A stretch of 47,617 nt of DNA, taken from positions 4,812 through 52,428 of the forward strand of contig MNCI01014193.1 of NCBI GenBank assembly GCA_015680685.1. The letters are read 5' to 3'. The position numbers and the translations under genes were made by a program. Of the stretch, positions 10,949 to 20,080 are shown one piece after another. Source of the stretch: Gnetum montanum. Lineage: Eukaryota > Streptophyta > Gnetopsida > Gnetales > Gnetaceae. The notes under the pieces were generated by a model that was not told where the DNA came from, did no database searches, and was given only the letters and a program-made list of their open reading frames with translations. How positions within the stretch are numbered: position 1 is the first letter of the stretch; the number at the start of each line of letters is the position of its first letter.

Positions 10949-13690
10949 ATGGCCCCAAAATGAGTTACTCAGGGTGAACCCTTGTAGAGAGCTGTTAAAC
11001 ATCCATGTGGTGGTCATGGCCAGCAAGGAGAATAAGTAGAACATGCTGAACAGGAGGCCCAATCTTTTAGTATCCATCAAGAGGCCCTTGCTACTGAGCA
11101 ATCAACCCAAGGAGAGGTGGAAAATGTATTAGTTCCCAAATACAGATAATGTCTCACATTGCCCCCCGACTACCTTGCTACCACCTTGAAGAAATCCACA
11201 TTGGCTTCAATCATTATGGAAATGAACTTTGGTTTGTTCATGAAATTTGCCCCAGAAGTAGTGCGGATGCAACTCAAAGCGTCCCCATTGTGGTTGATCC
11301 TATTAGATAGTGGTGAATGGTACCTAGGGCAAGTCTATCAATTCTAGCACAATAAGGATGAAGGTACCACTATAAATATCTATAGGATGAATGTCTCTTA
11401 CACAACCAAAGATATAGTTATAGCTCTTAACCTACCCAAGGAAGGGGCCAAGGTTGCTCACTTGTCCACCAAATTCAACCTTGAAATGAAGAGACTATGA
11501 TTGAGGTGGGCATACAACAAAGAAGATAGTCATACAATGAGATGACTTTGGAAGAGAGAACCTACTTCAAAATTGGGACATATCACTTGTTTCCCATCAA
11601 AGGGCTCAATCAGATTTCTACCTATGCAACTAGGGGAAGCACCATTTTAATGGAAAATTTATAATTACCTTTTCCTAGTACTACTTCATAAAAATTTAGC
11701 AGCATTTCAAGGAAAAAATGTCAAGGAGACCAACACTTCCATATCCCTATTTGATCAAAAAGTTGTACAAGTGCACGAGAATCTTAGGATATACTAATGA
11801 TATCCTTCAGAAGCCTTAGCACACCTCCTTTGCAAAGCTCCTAAAAATTGCAGCATCAAGAAAAGATTTTGGTGAGGAGTAAGAAGCTAAGAAGGAGGTA
11901 GAACCAAGAATTGAAACACAACAAGAGCCTAAGCAACACCTACAAGCACAAGCTCCATCATTGCCACTGCAAGATTATAGATAATTGATGAGCCACTTGC
12001 AAAGAATTGCTTAGACTGTTGGCTGGGGGAGTAGGGATGAGGCCAATCTATCCTGGGTTATGGACAATGTCATACAACCCACCATATCAGCTGATCTAAC
12101 AAGGGAAGAGATCTCAAGTTAGTCAAGAGGAGGGGGATCCCAATGGTCATACTAGATCTCTAGGAATGTTGCATCCTTTCAACTTACTTTGGAAATAGGA
12201 GAAGGTGCCACCATTGTGGTGCTACAACATGAGGATGTAGCAGGCACAGCAAAGGTGATCATTGATCACATTAAGGAGTCATTTAATGTTCCTATTGTGC
12301 CTCCAACTGATTTGGTGAGAACTAGGGATGCACAAATGTTTGTCAGGACCTCGATGACTTTTGCAGTGCATAAGAACATACTTGATCATTTACTATAGAT
12401 AGGTCAAGTGATGACCACTCTGTTCGACATCCCCAACAATGTCATTGCAACTCAATTGAACCTCATCACTACCAAAGGAAAGTTGGTCATGGCTAAGGTT
12501 AGGGAAAAACATGCAAAAGCTAAAGTACAAAGATTGCAAGAAGAGCTAGTTGCCATTCTAGCTGAACAATAGGATCCTACCTAATTTATTGTGCCTAACC
12601 AACTGGAATAATTTTGGATGGGAGAGTTGGCCAAGCTAGTGAAAGAGAAAGTAGTTGTAGAGCAAGAAAAGAAGATGGTGATCTGGAATGCCTCTACTAT
12701 AGATGCATGAACCCATGTGCATAAAAGGACACTAATCACTACCCAAGAAGAGAATAAGCACCTCACTGTAGAGAATGCTCAGTTGACCATAGTGGAGAAG
12801 CAAAAGAACATCTTGAAAGAAAGTGTTCACTAGTTAAGAGAACAATTGGAAAGGGTCAACCAAGATATGAGTAGATTAACCCAAGAAAATAGAATCCTCT
12901 CTATAGAGGAGGTACACACTATTCATCAAAAGATAGCAATTGAGATCAGCACATGGTAGAATGAGGCTAAGAACCATGCGAAGTTATAGGAACACTTACA
13001 TGATTAAGTTGGAATGTATAAGGAGATTAATGGAAAGGAAATTAAGATGGCCAAGGCTCACATTAGCTCCTTGGTAGCACAAAATTCTAAATGGTAGGCC
13101 ATTTTGGATAGTTATGGCATGGTTCAACGAGTAGAAGTTAAAAATAAGGACCTATAGATAGAAGATTTGAAGTAATAAATGGTGTTGGCTAACTTCAGAT
13201 ATGCCAACATTGCCATGTTAATAGTAGGTCATCCTCGAAGCGAGTTGGAAAAGCAAGTGACAACCACCTATGCACTTTATGAAAGGGTTTACAAATTGAA
13301 AAGATTCTTTGCAAAAGTTACAAGTGGAAAACTTAAAATTAGAGGTGGTCAAAGCTAGTTATTAGGGACAGAAAGATGTAGCCTCGAACCTAGCTTGAAG
13401 ATCAATAGACTATCATGAGCTAAGGGATAAAGCTAGGGCTTTCAAGGAAAAATGACAATAGTTTGCAGCATGGTACATAAAGGTAACTCAAATGTTTTCG
13501 TAGTTTTCATGTCCTTGGAATGTACCAACGCCAGCACACATCGACATAGCAACCTGGACAATGCATGACCCCCAAGGATGAAGGAGAAAAAATTGCAAGC
13601 CTTGCTCAACCGTTATAAATTTCAGTGGCTTGATGATAAAGGGAAGTGACCAATGGAAGAGCCATCATCTCCAGGCACCACATGAGCTTC
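10949..13690 (+). pseudogene. RE-4 ORF2: N-terminal domain plus long coiled coil, unknown function
   Basis: Starts MAPK at 10949, shared with RE-2 (MAPKGK) and RE-1 (MVPKRG). The N-terminal part has EQEAQSFSIHQEALATEQST (about 11050-11110) and the block IIMEMNFGLFMKFAPE...QLKASPLW (about 11207-11290), then WYLGQVYQF. RE-1 and RE-2 share the QLKAS-type block. The middle (12189-12570) includes KVIIDHIKESF, also partly seen in RE-2. From about 12600 to 13450 the product is Glu/Lys/Gln/Leu-rich with heptads and SIEEVHTIHQKIAIEI, a coiled coil matching RE-2. The C-terminus has IATWTMHDPQ and KEKKLQALL. I see no transmembrane segment or enzyme motif, so it is not an obvious envelope protein. Stops replace Trp in places, for example QF*HNK against QFWENK in RE-1. 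Confidence 0.7.
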
Positions 13691-13861
13691 CTAGTCCTAT
13701 TTTTGATTTTATTTTATCATAATGTGTTCCATTTTTGTATTACACCACTGCGACATGCTAAGATTCAACTATTTTTTCTATAGTTTGAGTTAGTCAATAA
13801 TCCCATACCTGCCCAATATTTGTAAAGAACTTGTTCCTTAGTTTAACTTGAGAATGAGTTT

Positions 13862-13880
13862 TCATTCAGTCATGGGGGTA
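13862..13880 (+). other. RE-4 polypurine tract
   Basis: CAGTCATGGGGGTA directly abuts the TGATGAG start of the 3' LTR at 13881. It is the best-preserved PPT/LTR junction in the window. Confidence 0.85.
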
Positions 13881-14753
13881 TGATGAGTTGTGATTTGATG
13901 GGCCCTAATGTCAAATACGCAACGTCAGAGTCCCGATGTTAAGGCTAATAAGTGACATCAGATACCTAACATCATCTCATCTAGACCTTGATTATAAATA
14001 CTACACTTGGGCTTCCAGATGAAATATCTTAAAAAATAGTTAGTTGTCAATTTTCAAGTTAGTTTTTAGTTTCTCTTCTTTGGAAGTCTATTATTCCCCA
14101 TGCATGCTTGCAGTGCAATGTTTGTAATCGTACATCACCTTTGTTCGAGTGTGATGTACTTGGACACGTTACATGATTGGTAATAAAGATCGAGATTACT
14201 TCAATCATTGTAGCATCCACTTAGATTAATATTATTGTTTTAATTATTTAATGCTTTCTTTACCCTAAACATTTCCATTTATTATTATTTACTATTCATG
14301 TTGTTAAGAAAAATGTGTATGCCTTAATCATGAGTGTTTAACTGTAAATTCATGATTGCCTAGAGGTGTATCATTTGGCAAAACCAGTGATGTACACTTG
14401 GTAATTACAAAAGTAGCTTCATGAGTCCAAGACGTGTACGAATGATTAAGAGTGGATACCATCACCTTAGGCTAATTTAGGCTTTGTTTCCATTATTTAT
14501 TAGTTAATTAATTTATCTCTTTCTATCATCAGGAGTAGCATAGCATAAAATTAGGAACCACATCATATGCCTTACTTTGGACTAAACCATACGTGACAAA
14601 GCTACCACTAGTCTAACTGGGAAGACAATGAACTACGATCAAGGCATAATGATCTAGATGTTAAAAGTAGTCCCATCCATGGAATTCGACTAGATTACAT
14701 GTGAATGCTTATAATTCGTATGGTTGAGCGTAGGGATACCTCGCCGCTCATCA
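13881..14753 (+). repeat. RE-4 3' LTR
   Basis: Perfect terminal inverted repeat TGATGAG...CTCATCA, 873 bp. The U3 array (13910-13975) has units such as AACGTCAGAGTCCC, GATGTTAAGG and GACATCAGATACC. The TATA box is at 13993-13999 and AATAAA at 14182-14187. TSD ACAAC follows at 14754. Confidence 0.9.
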
Positions 14754-16420
14754 ACAACAGAATCATGAATTAGTATGTAATTTGTAACACATAGTTGTTG
14801 AATGCCTTGTCTCATCAATGGTTGCACTCAGCTAGGTTGTGATTATGGTAGATTGATTCCTTTAGGAGTGTTAACGGGAAGGCTAATAGATAGGGTAAAA
14901 TAGATAAGTAGTCCATTAGATTTGAAAAAGTTTTACACAAGAAAATATTTGAAGAGGATGGAAGAATTTACAACAATAAAAAGGAAAGTTTACTAAAAAA
15001 TGTTGTGAAGATGTGCACAATTGGATGTCATTGATGAGGTAAACAAAAGGATTTGATTGTAAGAGTGTTTAAGAGTAAAGAACTTAACTAACCTAACCAA
15101 AAGATATGCAAGTGGGTTCCTCCCCAAAGTAGGCACAGGCCTTTTATGCCCTTGCATAACTTCAAACCAAAGAGTCTGTGGGCTCCATGGATGATTAATG
15201 ATTATGGGAGGTTAAGTATAAAAACTCGAAAGAAACCATCTAAGAATTTCAACACATCAAACTAGGTCATTGAACAAGAACATGAAACTAGTAGTCAGGT
15301 GAGACATGGAAAGCATAGATGGATGAAAGAGAGAGTGGAATGGAGTTCTTGATTAAGGTCACATGAAGTCCCTTGTGAATTTTATGGGTAAATGAATTAA
15401 TAAGATCCATCATTAGTCCAAACTAAAACTAACCTCATTCAGTGACTTTGCATCATCATTCTAAGATCAGTCCATCCCCCTAAGATACAAGAGTGCATCC
15501 AAAAAATAACCACCATTCCATATTAGAGAAGAAAAAAGAAGTAGGAAGTGAGGAAAGCCCTTAGTTAGAGGGGACCTTCAGGCATGGGTAACATATTTTT
15601 CTAGTCTTATAGTCAGTGCTTATAGCTCGTTTATTTTTTCTAAGGGGTGTGCTTTGAATTCCCATCATTTTTTCTAAAATGGAAACCACACCATGCAAAG
15701 ATGTATGTGTTTATTTTATCTAAGGGATGAGCTTTGAATTCTCATCATTTTTTTTATAAGAACAACACCATGTAAAGACTTATTCAACTTCCTTTTATTG
15801 GTTAATATGAAATAGTAAGAAATCCATAAGAACACACATGCACCCAAGGAAATAGAAAAACATAAAGAATATTGAATCCCCTTGAAGTCACACCCTATTC
15901 AACCTTTGAATCCTTCCCAATTCCAAAAACTACCAAAGTCACAAATTTGTTAAAGTTTTTTTAATGAAAAAGGGACTGCACATTTCTAGAACAAGAAAAT
16001 CATAGAGTTTGTGAATGGATGGATGTTGTGGACTCACTGCCTATTACATGAAAAAGAAACCATGTTCCAATCATTCATAACAAAATTCAAAGCTAGAATC
16101 CAGACACCAAAAATCAAATAACAAAATAGTACATACCACCATCAAGTAATGCATTACCATTGTACTTGGCACTTATTGATAAAAAGTTAGAAAATCACAC
16201 CAAAATAAGATAAAATAAAATATAAAAGAAAGTGTAAAATTTTCAAGAAATAGCAAATTTACTAACAATGGTGTGTAAAAAAATTAGAAAAGATTAATAA
16301 CATGAAAACAAGAAGATGTAAAATAAAGAATGTGTAAAATAAAAAGTTGTAAAATAAAAAATGCGTAAAACAAAAAGTTGAACAATTAAGGAGCTACTTA
16401 TATGATTAGCATGGATGGCC
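14754..16420 (-). other. RE-3 3' spacer (interrupted by RE-4) with right TSD ACAAC
   Basis: Non-coding part of RE-3 after the integrase, read leftwards. Positions 14754-14758 are the right TSD copy of RE-4. Blocks match the RE-2 spacer: the CCATGAAAAAG-like block (16045; RE-2 27521) and the GATATGCAAGTGGGTTCC / GGATTATGGGCC-like block near 15105-15200 (RE-2 26815-26910). No ORF2 or TATA-linked array is present. Confidence 0.65.
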
Positions 16421-16422
16421 AT

Positions 16423-16438
16423 CTCTCCCATGACTAAG
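16423..16438 (-). other. RE-3 SHGG/PPT-like motif after integrase
   Basis: Minus strand CTTAGTCATGGGAGAG encodes LSHGR at the end of the polyprotein. It is the degraded counterpart of the RE-2 copy at 27907-27922. Confidence 0.6.
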
Positions 16439-16439
16439 T

Positions 16440-17660
16440 TGAAAAGAGGAGATCCAAAATATGGAGCATGGTTATCCATTTGATGAGGTGTTTGTTGTAT
16501 TAGCTGGCTTATGCTCATGGAAAGGTTTGATTTGTTGGATATTTCCCAATTATTTCTTGTCTAGGCTCTTAGGTTTGTAGTTCATCATGGCCCCAAAAGG
16601 AAAAGTTTTGTAAATGATGTAAGGTCCTTCCCACAATGTTTGAAACTTAGTTCATTAAGCTACATGTGTGGGGTTCTAGTAGAGAACCTTATCTCCCAAT
16701 TGAAATTTAACTTTTCTGATTTTAAGGTCATGGTGCTTTTTGTTGTAGGCCTTGTGCAACTTGTTAGATGATAGGACCACCAATCAGTTTTCATCTAGTA
16801 GGTTGAGATTTATTTGTCTTTCTTTTTATTCTAGACTGAAGTCAAGGTTGAGATCACAGGCTTTTGAAAGTGTACGGAGCTCAGATTGAATAAAAAGTGT
16901 TAGTAATTTTCTATACACAAGCTCATAGGAAGAATAGCCTATAAAAAGTTTCCATGTTGAGCGATAGGCCTAAAGGGAATCTTTGAGTTTTGTGCTCTAG
17001 TCTTTCTTATATTTGCTAACAATTTTTGTTAGAATCCTTGTGATTTTCCTATTGGTAACCTCAACTTGACCATTGGCTTGGGGGTGGTAGGGTGTTGTGA
17101 GTTTATGTTCAACTTCCAAGTGTTGCATGAGCTTCTGAAAGGTAGTGCCTATAAAGTTAGTTCCATTATCAGAAATTAATGCATATGGCATGCCAAACCT
17201 ATTTACAACATTTTTTTTTACAAACTGAGCAATAGTAGAAGATGTATAGTCAATGACAGCTATTACTTCTACCCATTTTGTACAATAGTTAATAGTCACT
17301 ATGATGTATGCCTTTCCATTTAACATGGGTGTTATGGGACCCATGGAATCAATGCCCTAGATGTTGAAGGATTCCAGTGGTTGAATCCATTGTTGAGGTT
17401 CCTCCATTTGAGAAGTTATTCCACCATCTCATTAGCATCATTCACAAGAGCAGACGTAATGGTGAGCATCCCTAAATATTATTGGCCAATAGCACCCTCC
17501 CATCAATATTTTAATGGCCATGCATCTCCTAGCATAGTGTCCTCCACAAGGACCTTCATGAGCATCTTGGATACCATGTAGTTGATCAGCATCAAGGACA
17601 CACCAATGAACCAAGCCATTGATGCACACCTTGTAGAGGTGTCCGTTGATCTCCATGAAG
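16440..17660 (-). pseudogene. pol: RE-3 integrase
   Basis: Integrase inserts element cDNA into the host genome. The HHCC zinc domain (about 17656-17440) shows AHEGPCGGHYARRC and AHHYVCSCE. The catalytic core is open from 17344 to 16997: GKAYIIVTINYCTKW, then ISDNGTNF, then TPYHPQANGQVEVTNRK. The first acidic residue of the DDE triad is Asn (VTINY instead of IDY), while the second Asp and the Glu remain. The C-terminal part (16780-16600) has KVKFQLGDKVLYWNP and LWEGPYII, a GPY/F module. No chromodomain follows, which fits Tat/Athila rather than chromoviruses. Stops separate the domains. Confidence 0.88.
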
Positions 17661-17899
17661 TTTTTTACTTAGTGAAGAAACTACTATTTCTTTCAGTGCC
17701 CTAACCCTCATGGCATCTCTTAGACGAGAATATAGGTGAGAATGCCATCATACCATTTAGGCTCATTGGGAAATTGTTCAATTATAGCCCCAGCAAAGAG
17801 AAGTTCATCAAGAAACATATTAGATAGTGGGTTTTCTTCCTCTTTCTTGTTCCATTACAACCTTGACAAGTGATCAGCAACCACATTCTCAGTGCCCTT

Positions 17900-18300
17900 T
17901 CGATCTACCATCGTAAGATCAAATTTCTACAAGATCACCAACCACCGTATGACATGGGGGTTCACCGTTAGCTTGTTCATTAGAAAGCAGATGGCACTAT
18001 GGTCCATGTGCACAAACACCTTATATCCAAGCACATAATGCCTAAACTTCTCTAGAGTAAACACCACTACCATTAATTCTTTTATAGTAATGCTATAGTT
18101 TAGTTGTGCACCCACAATGCTTCGACTAGTGTAGTGGATGTAGTATCGACATTTCTTGTCATCCATCTATGTAAGCGCAACTCCCAAGGCATAATTTGAT
18201 GCATCCATCATAACATGAAATGATCTAGACCAGCAGGTGCTTGTAGGATTGGATCTTCTACAAGTTTCTTTTTCAGTTGTTGGAATGCTTTTTCACATTT
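17900..18300 (-). pseudogene. pol: RE-3 RNase H domain
   Basis: RNase H degrades the RNA strand of the RNA-DNA hybrid. Visible on the minus strand: MDASNYALGVALT (about 18205-18170) with the first catalytic Asp, one stop, YYIHYTSRSIVGAQLNYS, TIKELMVVVFTLEKFRHYVLG with the catalytic Glu, and VHMDHSAICFLMNK with a further Asp. All three acidic residues appear preserved, so this is the best-kept RNase H here. It joins RT upstream in normal gypsy order. Confidence 0.85.
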
Positions 18301-19120
18301 CACATTCTAGACAAATGAAGCATCTTTCTTTGTCAGCTCCACCAATGACCTTGCAATCTTAGAGACATTTTCTATGAATTGCCAATAGTAGCCAGTATGT
18401 CTAAGGAATGATCAAACATCTTTGATAGTTTCTGGTTGGCAGGTTATTTCTTAGATGACCCTTATTTTCTTAAGGTCTACCTCAATTCCTGCTTGTAATA
18501 TTTAGTGCCCTAATATAATGCCTTTTTGGACCATTAGATGAATTTTTTGTTAATTGAGCCACAAGTTGGTTTTAACACATTGTCTTAGCACTTGCTCAAG
18601 GTAGTCTATGGCTTGCTCAAATGTAGCTCTATAAGTGAAGAAGTCATCCATGAAGACTTTCACACCACTTTAAATTTGCTATTGAAAAATGCTCAGAATT
18701 AGGCATTGGAATGTAGTAGGAGCATTGCATAGACCAAATGGAATCTTGTGATATGCAAAAGTCCCCCAAGGACTCATGAATTTTGTCTTTGCCTAGTCCT
18801 CTGGTGCAATTTGAATATGGTTATAACCGCTATAACCATCTAGAAAACTGTAGTAGAAATGCCCAGATATTATGTCTAACACTTGATGAACAAATGGCAA
18901 CAAAAAATGGTCCTTGAATGTTGCCATATTTAGTAGCCAAAAATCAATAGAAACCCACCACTTGCCTCATTTTTTAGGTACAATCATGAGTGAGCTAACC
19001 CACTCCCTATCTGTAATGGAATAAATGAACCTTGAGGAGTTGTTCGATTTCCTCTTTGATGACCTACTTCAGTTTGAGATTTAATCACATCTGTGGTTGT
19101 CTCTTTGGCTTCATGGCTAG
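18300..19120 (-). pseudogene. pol: RE-3 reverse transcriptase
   Basis: Ty3/gypsy RT across several frames. Motifs in order: YYSFLDGYSGYNHIQIA (about 18855-18805) with the first catalytic Asp, SPWGTFAY..IPFGLCNAPTTFQ (about 18775-18715), and VKVFMDDFFTYRATFEQA (18661-18608). The FMDD box at 18641-18655 is intact; FMDD is the usual form in this lineage. The thumb and connection follow with QKIHLMVQKGIILGH and WNVKCEKAFQQLKKKL. The N-terminal fingers are shredded by stops near 18950-19060. It synthesises cDNA from element RNA primed by tRNA-Asp. Confidence 0.87.
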
Positions 19121-20080
19121 ATCAGTGTAGATAAAATGCTGACATATCTTAGGATCAATCCCTATGAGTTCAAGATATGACTAAGCAAAAGCTGCTACCC
19201 ATTTTTCAACCACATTCAATAACATCTTTTTCTACTTTGGAGTAAGATTTGCATTGATTATGATTAGCTTCCCATTTGTTAAAAACACATATTCCATTCC
19301 AGTTAGTAGTGTTTTTAGTTTAAGAGGCTCTTACTTGAAACTTTTAGGAATTTTCAACTCTCCCCAATAAGTATCATCATTTGCGCCATTATAGAGTTAG
19401 TGATGAACTTACTCAAGTTCAACCATGCCTCTAGCATATGCACATGTTAGGCTCTTAGTCGGTTCCATGCAAAGTGTGCTACTCTCAGAATTAGCGATTA
19501 GCCATAGGGTGTCCTCTGATTTTGTGGCTGCTGCATATAGACATCTTTGAATTTCTACTTCTAGTGCACACTACTTGCATGTAAAGATAGATGCTTATTC
19601 ATGACCTAGAGTTTCTATACACAATTGCATCCTGAATCATTATACATGATGCATGGAACTCACTTCTTCTCAATATTTCTGAATGCACTTTCTTTGGATA
19701 TTTCTAGGGAAGGATCTTNATGGCATAGCATCATTGATGCAAGAATGGGAATCAAAGATCCTTCCCTAGAAATATCCAAAGAAAGTGCATTCAGAAATAT
19801 TGAGAAGAAGTGAGTTCCATGCATCATGTATAATGATTCAGGATGCAATTGTGTATAGAAACTCTAGGTCATGAATAAGCATCTATCTTTACATGCAAGT
19901 AGTGTGCACTAGAAGTAGAAATTCAAAGATGTCTANATGTAGTGTACATCTCATGAGAAATTAAATTGATACCAAAAATTGAGTTGAGAATAGCTTTGCA
20001 CAATTCATTTCTAGGAATCTATAAATAAATAAGAGGACTTTCAAGATTGACTAATTTCTTCAGAAGGTTTCTAGCATGGA
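19120..20080 (-). pseudogene. pol: RE-3 protease and protease-RT linker (contains assembly defect)
   Basis: Near 20010-19950 the minus strand reads ILNSIFGINLISHEMY, the aspartic-protease active-site region. RE-1 has LLDSGFGVNLI and RE-2 LLDFGSSVNLI at this point, so the catalytic Asp is Asn here. The following segment (19937 to 19500) is disturbed by an inverted duplication bounded by Ns, so the protease C-terminus cannot be read. The linker (19480-19120) matches the RE-2 stretch LELKTLPTGMKYAFL. Confidence 0.7.
19538..19936. repeat. Perfect 181-bp inverted repeat bounded by Ns: probable misassembly
   Basis: Arms 19538-19718 and 19755-19935 are exact reverse complements, with a 35-bp spacer 19720-19754 and single Ns at 19719 and 19936. 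In RE-2 (31040-31260) the homologous sequence has no inversion. The reverse complement of the spacer (CCCATTCTTGCATCAATG...) is what should follow the left arm by comparison with RE-2. The simplest reading is that 19720-19935 is a contig end placed backwards and overlapping its neighbour. The identical 62-residue ORFs on both strands come from this. Confidence 0.85.

Larger units (their letters stand above)
5641..14753 (+). mobile_element. RE-4: non-autonomous gag-plus-ORF2 retrotransposon
   Basis: Complete 9.1-kb element with 5-bp TSD ACAAC. Order: 5' LTR 5641-6428, PBS, gag (6560-8990), SHGG/PPT-like motif, spacer, internal promoter (10320-10400), leader, predicted intron (10646-10948), ORF2 (10949-13690), PPT, 3' LTR 13881-14753. 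Protease, RT, RNase H and integrase are all missing: the gag C-terminal region runs directly into the motif that follows the integrase in RE-2 and RE-3. PBS, PPT and LTR termini match the autonomous copies, so mobilisation in trans is plausible. It is the innermost and so the youngest of the nest, yet its ORFs are already broken. Confidence 0.85.

Noticed and set aside
10949-13690. Envelope-like gene
   Set aside because: No signal peptide or transmembrane helix is visible. The product is a charged coiled coil.
13881-14753. 5' LTR of another element
   Set aside because: It is preceded by a PPT, not followed by a PBS, and is flanked by the ACAAC TSD that pairs it with 5641-6428.
19625-19848. 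Identical 62-residue ORFs on opposite strands
   Set aside because: A product of the inverted duplication bounded by Ns, probably an assembly error.
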